Shown: positions 1 to 7,650 of the stretch, piece by piece
How positions within the stretch are numbered: the stretch's first letter is position 1
Layout: every line of letters begins with the position of its first letter
DNA from: Polynucleobacter arcticus
GTDB taxonomy: Bacteria; Pseudomonadota; Gammaproteobacteria; Burkholderiales; Burkholderiaceae
Length of the DNA: 64,000 nt
Direction: 5' to 3'
Assembly: GCF_013307205.1 (NCBI RefSeq)
Contig: NZ_CP028940.1
Location: 1,471,702 to 1,535,701, forward strand
Program-made: the position numbers and the translations under genes
The notes under the pieces: model-generated
Seen by the model: only the letters and a program-made list of their open reading frames with translations
What the model was told of the DNA's origin: nothing
Database searches by the model: none

Positions 1-15
1 CCCATTCTATATATT

Positions 16-54
16 TACAGTTATATTTACATTATTAGTGTTAATATAACTGTA
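16..54. promoter_or_regulatory. 12-bp perfect inverted repeat abutting the MerR gene start
   Basis: TACAGTTATATT (16-27) and AATATAACTGTA (43-54) are exact reverse complements separated by 15 bases. The right arm ends on the A of the start codon at 54. This is a plausible operator for the MerR-type protein encoded next to it. No Shine-Dalgarno sequence lies between the repeat and the ATG, so the gene could be poorly translated or leaderless. The operator role is inferred; only the symmetry is seen. Confidence 0.5.
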
Positions 55-461
55 TGGAAACTCAAAAACTCACCTTTGATGAACTTTGCGCCTTATCGGG
101 CTTAAGTTCACGCACTCTGCGCTACTACACCCAAATTGGCTTAATTGATAAGCCTATAGGGCAAACAAGGGCAGCTCACTACACCAGTCTTCACCTTGAA
201 AAAGCTCTGCGCATCAAGCAATTATCTGATTCAGGTATATCGCTAGAGCGGATACGTGGGGTTTTATCCGGCGAGACTTTGTCCCTACCCGTTCGCATCA
301 AAAGACCGGGTCACATTGAAGTAAAAACCCATCTTTGGATTGCAGATGGTGTTGAGCTCCAGGTCTTCCCAGAATCGGCAAATTTAAGCCCCGAGCAATT
401 GCGTGAGTTTTTACAAAATGTGGTGCAGGCCTACGAAAAGATAGCAAAGGATAGCAAGTGA
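54..461 (+). CDS. MerR-family transcriptional regulator
   Basis: The 135-residue protein starts with a MerR-type winged helix-turn-helix (about residues 6-70). It includes the typical stretch SSRTLRYYTQIGLI and the wing/helix part TSLHLEKALRIKQLSDSGISL. The C-terminal 60 residues are a short effector or dimerisation part with no cysteine pattern for a metal, so the ligand is unknown. The stop codon overlaps the ATG of the VIT/vWA gene by one base (TGATG), indicating co-transcription and coupled translation. An inverted repeat directly at the start codon suggests autoregulation. Family assignment is firm; target and signal are unknown. The pairing implies that the regulator controls the vWA protein or is modulated by it. 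Confidence 0.85.
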   Translation: METQKLTFDELCALSGLSSRTLRYYTQIGLIDKPIGQTRAAHYTSLHLEKALRIKQLSDSGISLERIRGVLSGETLSLPVRIKRPGHIEVKTHLWIADGVELQVFPESANLSPEQLREFLQNVVQAYEKIAKDSK

Positions 462-2779
462 TGACCTTTCAAAATACAACCTCACTGCTTTTTGAGCGCA
501 ATCAATTAATGGCGCTGCAATCAGTTAAAGCCACAGGAATAGTCCAAGGTCTCGTGCTGGAGATGACTATTCGCCAGGAGTATCAGAATTGCACGCAAGA
601 TAACCTTGAGGCCTCCTATACCTTTCCAATGGGCTGGGGCGCTAGTTTTATGGATCTCCATGTAGAAATTGCAGGCAAGAGACTTCGCGGCTTAGTCATC
701 GAAAAACAGGCGGCAATTACGGGCTATGAAAAAGCGATTGCTGATGGTGACACCCCCATCATGCTCGAGAAAAACTCCGAAGGCATCTATACCGCCAGTC
801 TGGGTAATCTAAAACCCGGTGAAGCGGCAACTATTGAGTATCGCTATGCGCAATTACTGCAAGTTGAAGAAGGGTGTGCCAGAATTTGCCTACCCACTAC
901 CATTGCGCCACGGTACGGAAAAGAGCACTTTGGCGGGATTCAAGAGCATCAAAGCACCCAAGCAGATATGTTGGTGCAGTACCCTCTCACTCTTTCATTG
1001 CTGCTTAGTGGCGGTACAGAAAAATGCACGATTGAGTCGCCCAGCCATCACATTGACGTAACGCAAAACACCTCCGGAACAATTGTAGAGCTTACTCGTG
1101 ATGGATTTTTAGATCGCGACTTTATTCTGAATTTGAGCGGACTCAAAAACCAATCTTTTTACATGATTGCACCCGATAAACATATGGGCTCGGAAGCTTG
1201 CACTGTATTAGCTAACTTTAATCCCAATATCGATAACGATAAGTTTGCGCAACCAGTTGCCCTCAAGATATTGGTCGATTGCTCAGGGTCGATGAATGGC
1301 GATAGCATTGAATCAGCCAAGGAAGCATTGCATCAGGTTTTAATAAGCCTTAATCCCGATGACCAGCTTAGCTACTCCCAGTTTGGGGATACGGTGGAGC
1401 ATGCCTTTGAGGGACTTCAATCAGCCACCCCATTTAATGTTGCTGCAGCATCAATTTTTGTTAGTAATACGCAGGCTAATATGGGCGGCACACAGATTGA
1501 GTATGCCCTGCTTTCCACCTTTAGACTCAAAGAGAATGATGCTCAGGCAGATATTCTGCTTATTACCGACGGTGAAGTTTGGGATACCGACAACATCATT
1601 AAAGCTGCTAAGCAATCTGGGCAACGTATCTTCGCCATTGGCGTTGGCAATGCCCCTGCCGAAACACTCCTGCAAGAACTAGCTGAAGCTACTGGAGGCG
1701 CTTGTGAACTAGTACCGCCAAATGGTGATATTCAAACGGCAATTACCCGCATGTTTCATCGACTGCGCCAACCTAGAGCGCGCGATATTCAAATCGATTG
1801 GGGTCATGAAGAAAAGCCTGAGTGGGTCAGCGGCATCAGTACAGCTATTTTTAATCTCAACACTAGTCATATATTTGCAGGTTTTAAAACTCCGCCCCAG
1901 AACCCCGCTACCCTATCCTTTCAGCTTGGAAGTAATCCTAAAAGATATTCGGTGCAAGCAAGCACTCTAGTCCAGTCAGACTCAAACATCATTTCTCGAT
2001 TGGGGGCAGCACAAAGGCTTAGAGCGATGTCCGAAGAGAATCAAACGGCCTTAGCCCTCAGTTACCAACTCGTCACCCGAAATACAAATTACCTGCTTAC
2101 ACACATTCGCCCAGAAGATGAAAAAGTAAGCGAATTACCAGAACTACAAAGAGTCACTCAGATGCTAGCTGCAGGCTGGGGTGGCACTGGGGCTAGCAAG
2201 GGAATTGATAGACCTGCAGTGTTATTTTCTAGAGGCAGGCAATCAACAACCAATGCATTACAGAGTTCACCGAGAGTCTTTAGAAGCGCAACTAGCTCAA
2301 AGATTAGCCTCAAAGATGCTGGAGAGGCATGCGACCTATTGAATGACTTTGCGCCACCAATAAAAGTGGGCCATCAAAAGACTCAAAGACCACTCACGCT
2401 TGATGAAATCATCAGCATTGCTAATAAGTGGATTCAAAATCCCGCGGATATTGAGAAATTCATAAGGTTAATCGATGCGCAATTGAGAGACGCAAATCTA
2501 ACATCCTTATTAAATCAACTTTCACCACTGTTATCTGATAAAGATGCTTGGACCGTCATTCTGTCTTGGCTGCTGATAGACTCGCGCACCAAAGGGAAAT
2601 GGAAGCCAAAAACGAGGCTGGCAATTGAAGCCATGGCAAATGAATTACCTATGGGCCAGCTTAAGACTTCACTCACTATTGTTAATCTTTGCCTAGGCAC
2701 TTTATTTGAGACTACTTTACCGATAAAAGCTAAAAGTGCATGGAGCCCCATCAACTGGTTACGCAAATTGGCAGAATAA
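461..2779 (+). CDS. VIT and von Willebrand A domain protein
   Basis: About 772 residues. The N-terminal 130 residues match the VIT (vault/inter-alpha-trypsin) domain, with the typical YTFPMGWGASF stretch and a GEAATIEYRY segment. A von Willebrand A domain follows from about residue 265 to 440, with an intact metal-binding MIDAS (D274, S276, S278 in DCSGSMNGDS). A further aspartate lies in the ITDGEVWD segment. The C-terminal third is of unknown fold. There is no signal peptide, sortase motif or membrane segment, unlike the sortase-linked VIT/vWA proteins of other bacteria, so a cytosolic role in protein-protein contacts is inferred. Translation can start at GTG 458 or ATG 461; the ATG is preferred because it forms a TGATG junction with the regulator gene. 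Confidence 0.85.
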   Translation: MTFQNTTSLLFERNQLMALQSVKATGIVQGLVLEMTIRQEYQNCTQDNLEASYTFPMGWGASFMDLHVEIAGKRLRGLVIEKQAAITGYEKAIADGDTPIMLEKNSEGIYTASLGNLKPGEAATIEYRYAQLLQVEEGCARICLPTTIAPRYGKEHFGGIQEHQSTQADMLVQYPLTLSLLLSGGTEKCTIESPSHHIDVTQNTSGTIVELTRDGFLDRDFILNLSGLKNQSFYMIAPDKHMGSEACTVLANFNPNIDNDKFAQPVALKILVDCSGSMNGDSIESAKEALHQVLISLNPDDQLSYSQFGDTVEHAFEGLQSATPFNVAAASIFVSNTQANMGGTQIEYALLSTFRLKENDAQADILLITDGEVWDTDNIIKAAKQSGQRIFAIGVGNAPAETLLQELAEATGGACELVPPNGDIQTAITRMFHRLRQPRARDIQIDWGHEEKPEWVSGISTAIFNLNTSHIFAGFKTPPQNPATLSFQLGSNPKRYSVQASTLVQSDSNIISRLGAAQRLRAMSEENQTALALSYQLVTRNTNYLLTHIRPEDEKVSELPELQRVTQMLAAGWGGTGASKGIDRPAVLFSRGRQSTTNALQSSPRVFRSATSSKISLKDAGEACDLLNDFAPPIKVGHQKTQRPLTLDEIISIANKWIQNPADIEKFIRLIDAQLRDANLTSLLNQLSPLLSDKDAWTVILSWLLIDSRTKGKWKPKTRLAIEAMANELPMGQLKTSLTIVNLCLGTLFETTLPIKAKSAWSPINWLRKLAE

Positions 2780-2788
2780 AGAACCATC

Positions 2789-2884
2789 ATGAAATTCAAT
2801 GAATGGCTATTTTTCCTGATATTGGGACTTATCTCGACTCCAGCTTTTTATCAGTTATCAGAAATCCAAAGGGTTCAACAATGA
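2789..2884 (+). CDS. 31-residue hydrophobic peptide, coupled to the next gene
   Basis: A short open frame starts at ATG 2789, 10 bases after the vWA gene, and ends with a TGA that overlaps the ATG of the secreted-protein gene (ATGA at 2881). The peptide begins MKFNEWLFFLILGLIS and could form one membrane helix or a signal-like segment. It could be a genuine small membrane protein or a leader whose translation controls the downstream start. Reality is inferred from position and coupling only. A same-direction start at 2803 in another frame would extend the downstream protein without a signal peptide and is less likely. Confidence 0.4.
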   Translation: MKFNEWLFFLILGLISTPAFYQLSEIQRVQQ

Positions 2885-3444
2885 AAATAATCATAAGCAT
2901 TTTTTTAGCATTTACAGCACTCTTATCTATGCCAGTTACTGCTCAAAACAATCAGGCTGTATTTTTTAAAGAAGTTGAAATAATTGCAGACAAAGTAGAG
3001 GCAGGGGAAAAGAGCCAATCTGAGGGTGCGAAGGAAATTTTTTCTTTGTCGAAATCATACTTTCCAAACGATAAGCTAATCCAATCGTTTTACCAGTCGT
3101 TATTACTCCACAGTGAACGGTTAGAGAAAAAACTCATCACACAAAAAGAATTTGATTCTCTTGGTCAAGCTAGCCTTGCCGATTACAAATCCGCCATATC
3201 TGCCAGAACAATTGAGTCCGCGAAAGCGCAGTTTCAGGCGGCGCTAGAGAATGACCGCCCACAAAGAGGTCAATACACTGGCGAAATGCCTATGCAGCAG
3301 GAATACACTAACCCAGCAAATACTGCCGCCATAGCGACCATGCTCAATGGCATTGGTAGGGCTTTTACTAACTCATTTGGCCAGTCGATCACCCCACCAC
3401 CCCGCATCTGCAATTACTACGGTGGCACGAGTTATTGCTTCTAG
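2881..3444 (+). CDS. secreted protein of unknown function
   Basis: A 187-residue protein if started at ATG 2881. This start gives a classical signal peptide (MKIIISIFLAFTALL, cleavage near VTA-QNN), whereas the longer reading from 2803 hides it. The mature part is mostly helical, rich in Glu, Lys, Gln and Ser. The last 20 residues contain two cysteines (RICNYYGG and SYCF), possibly a terminal disulfide loop. I do not recognise a family. It follows the VIT/vWA gene and the 31-residue peptide on the same strand, so it is probably expressed with them. Periplasmic or outer-surface location is inferred from the signal peptide. Confidence 0.65.
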   Translation: MKIIISIFLAFTALLSMPVTAQNNQAVFFKEVEIIADKVEAGEKSQSEGAKEIFSLSKSYFPNDKLIQSFYQSLLLHSERLEKKLITQKEFDSLGQASLADYKSAISARTIESAKAQFQAALENDRPQRGQYTGEMPMQQEYTNPANTAAIATMLNGIGRAFTNSFGQSITPPPRICNYYGGTSYCF

Positions 3445-3483
3445 TAGATCCAACATTTTGAATCAAGAAAGGAAACATACTGT

Positions 3484-4000
3484 ATGGCTTTCATTTTGGA
3501 GAAGCCTTAAGAGTGGCGTATGCACCTCTTACAGGTCTGATGCCACAGACATTGAAGGTGAGTGCTGGCCCGAAATCACTAGCGCACTATCAATTGAGGG
3601 GCTACTATTTAAACCCACGGTGCGCGACTATTACCTATTGAAACGCCGACCCATTATTCATGAGTTATTTACAAACCACCTCACCAATCTCCGTATTTAT
3701 GGATCTTCAAATCCTCCATTGGAAATAGAGGATGAGAATGCCAGAATATTTCGCTTTGATCATGCTGGCAAGCAATTTGAGAGTAGCATCATCTGGGCAA
3801 TAGATGATCCATTAACCCTAAGCAGAATTCTGAGCGATGTCCGCAACACCAGTTTTGTCAGCGTTTCTATTGAACTTCTATGCAGCGATAGTTTTTTTGA
3901 TTTGTCTGATCCTAAGTTTTCAGAGACGGATGAATACGGGCAATTCGAGGTGTATCAACATGAAATCAATATCAAGCGGATTAACTTAATTTTTAAATGA
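3484..4000 (+). CDS. unknown protein, possible +1 frameshift near its start
   Basis: The long frame ending at 4000 has no ATG downstream of the preceding gene; its only ATG (3347) lies 98 bases inside that gene. The best initiation signal is AGAAAGGA followed by ATG 3484 in a different frame. That frame reads MAFILEKP and stops at TAA 3508. A +1 slip at CCT-TAA-G would join it to the long frame at AAG 3509, giving about 171 residues. Alternatives are a TTG start at 3458, an inactivating single-base deletion, or a sequence error. The product is soluble, rich in acidic and aromatic residues, has no signal peptide and matches no family I recognise. It is the last gene of the left co-directional group. 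Confidence 0.45.
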
Positions 4001-4011
4001 CTACGGCCGTA

Positions 4012-4587
4012 TTAAAACTTACGGGAAACAGGAGAGCAAATGCCGGTAAGCTCGCGGACGGTTACAGAAACTGCTCCGCTCTTATATCTATAACCAATCG
4101 ATTGGCTTGACTCCAATGCCCCAGAAATACGATTGATTCTGATCATTTGCTTCAAGTCAAGTGCGCCCTGTTCCACCCCGTCCTTATTTATATAACTATC
4201 TCTAGTCCAAACATTATCGGAAATCTCAAGCAGCTGTTCGCTTACTTGAACTGAACTAACTCTACGAAAATCTTTATCACCAGAAGTATCTGTATACCGT
4301 ATTGGGGCCTCTCCGTTAATAGAGACTCCCCACCCATATGATTCGTTGGCAAACAGATAACTGTCTTGACCGGATATTTTAGTTACAACCCTTTCTTTGC
4401 CAGTTATGGTTTGCGTCGCAGTTCCAGAAACTTTGCATAACAAAATAATATCAAGAGGTTTTATATTGGCGCTAGCGCCTTTTACTGGCTCTGCAGCCAT
4501 GGTTGCATGGGCCGTAAAACCTCCTAACCCAATAATCAATGCCATGGCGACTGCAATTCTTTTGGCTACATTCATATGGTGACTCAT
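4012..4587 (-). CDS. predicted periplasmic protein, unknown function
   Basis: 191 residues with an N-terminal signal peptide (RIAVAMALIIGLGGFTAHA, cleavage near the ATMAAEP segment). ATG 4575 would start closer to the signal peptide than ATG 4587; neither has a strong ribosome site. The mature part has alternating polar and hydrophobic stretches typical of beta structure, with one cysteine near its N-terminus (LLCKVSG) and one near the C-terminus (TGICSPVS). These could form a disulfide. I do not recognise a family. It converges with the unknown gene ending at 4000, 11 bases away. Whether it belongs to the integrative element to its right or to the left-hand gene group cannot be decided from sequence alone. 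Confidence 0.6.
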   Translation of the reverse strand: MSHHMNVAKRIAVAMALIIGLGGFTAHATMAAEPVKGASANIKPLDIILLCKVSGTATQTITGKERVVTKISGQDSYLFANESYGWGVSINGEAPIRYTDTSGDKDFRRVSSVQVSEQLLEISDNVWTRDSYINKDGVEQGALDLKQMIRINRISGALESSQSIGYRYKSGAVSVTVRELTGICSPVSRKF

Positions 4588-4641
4588 TTAATCTATTTAT
4601 TCAAACAGTTAATCATGTGCCTTAGTGAGCCCTATATATAT

Positions 4642-5142
4642 CTACTCGTCATTAGATAATATTGACTCAAGTGCAGTAATCACAGCAACCTTATGCCCAA
4701 GGTCAACCCCCACTACTAGATCTACATTTTCGGTGATGTGATTTCTCTTTAATACCGTCTTGTAGTCAATTCCATGCGCCTGGCATACCTCCTTTAGCGC
4801 CTCGAGATGGGCGGCAATCAGCCGCTTTCCACTCGCCAATGCCTCTATATGCTGATCTGGATTATTCATCTCATTCTTGATATAAGCATACGCCATCTTC
4901 AAAATATCAGCCGCATAAAAAGATTCAAGTCGCCAATAGTCACCAGCCCAGGCATGGCTTGCAAAATGAATACGTTCCAAGGCACCCACAAACCGAGCAT
5001 CCAGCATGGAATAGGTCTTGCGGGGAACTGCTGCCTGAATCCGTAGGGACTCCAATTCATTGCCAACATAGGCATAAGCTGCGGCAGCCAGCTGATTGTT
5101 AGTCATGTGCTCATAAGCGGTATTTAGTGGTCTTTGATTCAT
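4642..5142 (-). CDS. unknown protein, last gene of the element operon
   Basis: 166 residues, soluble and mainly helical. The N-terminal half has an Ala/Tyr-rich segment (NNQLAAAAYAYVGNELESL), and the middle repeats similar aromatic helices (YAADILKMAYAYIKNEM). No signal peptide or known motif. The start codon overlaps the stop of the upstream 105-residue gene by four bases (ATGA at 5139-5142), so it is translated with the replication operon. I do not recognise a family. Position suggests an accessory role in replication or regulation of the element. Confidence 0.6.
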   Translation of the reverse strand: MNQRPLNTAYEHMTNNQLAAAAYAYVGNELESLRIQAAVPRKTYSMLDARFVGALERIHFASHAWAGDYWRLESFYAADILKMAYAYIKNEMNNPDQHIEALASGKRLIAAHLEALKEVCQAHGIDYKTVLKRNHITENVDLVVGVDLGHKVAVITALESILSNDE

Positions 5143-5456
5143 TTTTTGAGTTTCCTAATTTTGTTCACCTGATCGATTACCTCTACCCGACGCTGCAGCT
5201 CGCATGTCTCATGAGCTTTGCGCACCATATCCAAGACATAAGCTAAGCGTGTTCCATCTTGCGTATCAATGCGCCCCAGCCTCATGTCTCTGTAGAGCCT
5301 TGCCATCTCCATCCGGATTGTTTCGGCATCATTGAGTCTGATTTTGGTGATTGCATTTAAGGGGGTGGGGTCTAATGCTTGACCATCTAAATCCTGACTT
5401 AGCGGGCGATCATCAAGCCTGATTTGATCACCTGAACCAGCATTAAAGGAACTCAT
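5139..5456 (-). CDS. small unknown protein of the element operon
   Basis: 105 residues from ATG 5456 (MSSFNAGSGDQ). This start overlaps the ATPase stop as ATGA and is therefore preferred over the reading from 5471. The C-terminal half is a charged helix rich in Arg, Met and Glu (MEMARLYRDMRLGRIDTQDG), followed by a likely coiled-coil stretch and a Lys-rich end. This layout is common in small phage or plasmid proteins that bind nucleic acid or a replication partner, but no family is recognised. It is coupled on both sides by four-base overlaps. Confidence 0.6.
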   Translation of the reverse strand: MSSFNAGSGDQIRLDDRPLSQDLDGQALDPTPLNAITKIRLNDAETIRMEMARLYRDMRLGRIDTQDGTRLAYVLDMVRKAHETCELQRRVEVIDQVNKIRKLKK

Positions 5457-6820
5457 AAAGCGATACCCCAATCAAAATGATCTGCGTCACCCTTGAAAGT
5501 TAAATTCCCATCTCCCTGGCCATAATTCCCAGAATCCCAGTGGTTCAAAGCACGGGAATTATGGGAATTATTGGGAATAATGGAGTTTTTACTATTGATA
5601 GGTAACATCCAAATACTGCGCCTTGAGCTAGCAAAGCCTTCTACTTTTGCTACTAATTTCAGCGCATCTTTTGCCCTATATAGAGATGAGTTTCCATATC
5701 CGTTCGCCCTAGCAAGATCAGCGATAACCTTTTTCTCTTGGCTACCACCCACATCCTCTAAATATGATTTGAGCCACTGGGCACAATCCCCCAACTCAGA
5801 ACCGTTTTCCCCATCAAAATCAACTGCCTCGGCATTGCTAATAATTTGATGGGAACTGCCTTCAATCTGTCCTTTCCAGATCACAATTGAAGTATCGATT
5901 CCGTTGTACTGAGTCTGCTCCACCGAATATAAAAAGCCTCCATCCCTTGCGCTTAAGTTTGTTTTAAGCCTCACCAAAACTCGATCTCCAGTATCTTTAT
6001 CGATGATGGTGCCCCATACCATCCGAGGCAATGCAGTGAATGCCTGGGAACCTAAGACGCGCTCAGCAGGATCCTTTCCTTGTCCACCTTTACTAAAATG
6101 GGAGATGCCAATAATGGCGCATCGCTGGTTTTGTGAAAACTCTACTAATGGGTCAAGACCCTCTCTTACATCGTTAGCTTTATCCGAGTTTCCCTTTACC
6201 AATCCGATAATGGGGTCAAGCAAGATTAAGACGACACCGCCAATAGAATCAACAGCAGTCTTGAGACCATCTAAATCTGTTGCTGCATTAAAAGTACGGT
6301 CATCACCATCTTCTCGCACGGATTTGAGAATGTATATTCTCTCTAAATCCGCACCCATAGCCGCCAATCTTGGCATCAAAATATCTTCAGGATCATCCTC
6401 ACTTGACCAGATCAATACGTTGGATCTACCCAAATATTTTTGGCCACTAGGAAAGGTTCCGCCGCTCGTAATAGCAGCAGCAATACCAAGTGCTAACGTG
6501 GTCTTCCCAGTACCCCCAGCCCCAGCTAAAAGCGTTAACTTTCCCATTGGTAGCCACTGGTCTATCAACCAAGTGATAGGTCGCATTTCGACATTTGAGC
6601 CCTTCATGAGCTTTACCTCTATCTTTGGCTTAGCTTTCTGTGTGGATGCGGTGCCCGTCTTTTTGCTATTTGCTTGACCCACTCCATACTCAGCAGGATC
6701 TCGAGGGTTATACAAGCTGTCCACAATAGAGGCCGGAAATATCAAATCAGGCAATGGCTCATCTGAAGTAAATTCATCCACTTTTGTCTGCATTTGTTGA
6801 ATACTTTCAAGGTGATTCAT
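5453..6820 (-). CDS. RepA-like AAA (RecA-fold) replicative ATPase
   Basis: 455 residues from ATG 6820. This start overlaps the stop of the zinc-finger gene as ATGA; a longer reading from 6856 lacks that coupling. The core is a RecA-type ATPase: Walker A GAGGTGKTT near residue 100, a sensor-like segment LIWSSEDD, Walker B VVLILLDPI, and an ISHFSKGG segment. This is the pattern of AAA_25/RepA helicases of RSF1010-type plasmids and phages. The C-terminal 120 residues contain a helix-turn-helix-like part and an Asn/Ser-rich tail. With the adjacent primase-type zinc domain it probably forms the element's own replication initiation machinery. Hexameric helicase activity is inferred from the family. 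Confidence 0.8.
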   Translation of the reverse strand: MNHLESIQQMQTKVDEFTSDEPLPDLIFPASIVDSLYNPRDPAEYGVGQANSKKTGTASTQKAKPKIEVKLMKGSNVEMRPITWLIDQWLPMGKLTLLAGAGGTGKTTLALGIAAAITSGGTFPSGQKYLGRSNVLIWSSEDDPEDILMPRLAAMGADLERIYILKSVREDGDDRTFNAATDLDGLKTAVDSIGGVVLILLDPIIGLVKGNSDKANDVREGLDPLVEFSQNQRCAIIGISHFSKGGQGKDPAERVLGSQAFTALPRMVWGTIIDKDTGDRVLVRLKTNLSARDGGFLYSVEQTQYNGIDTSIVIWKGQIEGSSHQIISNAEAVDFDGENGSELGDCAQWLKSYLEDVGGSQEKKVIADLARANGYGNSSLYRAKDALKLVAKVEGFASSRRSIWMLPINSKNSIIPNNSHNSRALNHWDSGNYGQGDGNLTFKGDADHFDWGIAL

Positions 6821-7281
6821 AAATAAAACCCCCCAATAAGCTGAATGCGACCACAAGCTTCAAGCAAGCGACTTTTATCATTTGAGGTCAACTGATAACC
6901 GCGCCCTATGCTGGAAGCGGTACCCGCTACTAACATAGCCTCATATCCAATCAATGTCAGCGCATCCCTTGGGGATAATGGAGCTGGTCTAGGTGGTTTA
7001 GATGATGATTTACCATCCTCAATCCAGCACCCTAAATCTTTACAGGCGGTTACAAAATCCCAGGCTTTAATTGCACGGTGGTAACTCATTACATCACCCC
7101 CTTTTGCACCACAACCCGCCATGCAGGAGAAGGCGCCACTAATTAAGTTAACCCGCATCGAATCGCTTCCACCATGAAATGCACAGGATGTGGTGACCCA
7201 TTTTTTACCCTTGGAAAGCTTCAGACCCTGACTTTCGTAATAACTCTGAGGGTCAGGCAAGCGAGATCTATCAAAGCTCAT
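6817..7281 (-). CDS. CHC2-type zinc finger protein, primase-like
   Basis: 154 residues. The N-terminal 70 residues have the primase zinc-binding pattern: C and H in TSCAFHGG, then two cysteines in FSCMAGCGAKGGDV, followed by an aromatic/His helix (VMSYHRAIKAWDF). This resembles the CHC2 finger of DnaG and phage primases. There is no TOPRIM catalytic domain, so it is either a priming subunit that works with the ATPase gene downstream or a DNA-recognition factor. The C-terminal part carries a proline-rich linker (SSSKPPRPAPLSPRD) and a helical end. ATGA overlaps join it to the HTH gene before it and the ATPase gene after it. Confidence 0.75.
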   Translation of the reverse strand: MSFDRSRLPDPQSYYESQGLKLSKGKKWVTTSCAFHGGSDSMRVNLISGAFSCMAGCGAKGGDVMSYHRAIKAWDFVTACKDLGCWIEDGKSSSKPPRPAPLSPRDALTLIGYEAMLVAGTASSIGRGYQLTSNDKSRLLEACGRIQLIGGFYL

Positions 7282-7514
7282 AGCGCGCCCCTGAGTTTGT
7301 CAGCAATTTGGGCTACCGACCAAAGCAGACGATTACCAATTTTGGTGGGTCTAATGCCGTAGGCCTCACCAGTCAAAGAGTAATTTTTTCGAACTGTTTG
7401 GCTTGCGACATTAAATACCTGAGCCATTTCAGGTGTAGTGATCAAATCACGGTTACCAGCAATTGCTGACAATCCAGGCGGAAGATTTACAGTGTGATTT
7501 TTAAGTATGTTCAT
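7278..7514 (-). CDS. excisionase/AlpA-like DNA-binding protein
   Basis: 78 residues. Residues 24-60 form a MerR/AlpA-like winged helix: LITTPEMAQVFNVASQTVRK, then a wing with TKIGNRLLWSVAQIADKL. Proteins of this size and fold act as excisionases or as transcription activators of satellite integrase genes. It is the first gene of the leftward five-gene operon and overlaps the primase-like gene by four bases. Its upstream region (7515-7650) is AT-rich and is the likely operon promoter. Role as recombination directionality factor or as replication-operon regulator is inferred. Confidence 0.7.
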   Translation of the reverse strand: MNILKNHTVNLPPGLSAIAGNRDLITTPEMAQVFNVASQTVRKNYSLTGEAYGIRPTKIGNRLLWSVAQIADKLRGAL

Positions 7515-7650
7515 ATCTATTTAACCCCTTTCATTGAGTTAAATAAATTCTCTTGGTAGGGAATTTCCTACACAAATAAAACACCGCCTCTAAGATGCTG
7601 TTTTTATTGAACTTCTATTGGGCATTAAAAAATAGGGAAATGTAAATTCC

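Noticed and set aside
3706..3715. TTCAAATCCT, a ten-base match to the tRNA-fMet fragment, considered as the second attachment site
   Set aside because: Too short, inside a coding frame and without neighbouring tRNA sequence; chance is sufficient.
6003..6677. Long plus-strand frame opposite the RepA-like ATPase gene
   Set aside because: It is the shadow of a strongly supported ATPase gene with Walker motifs, and has no recognisable domain.
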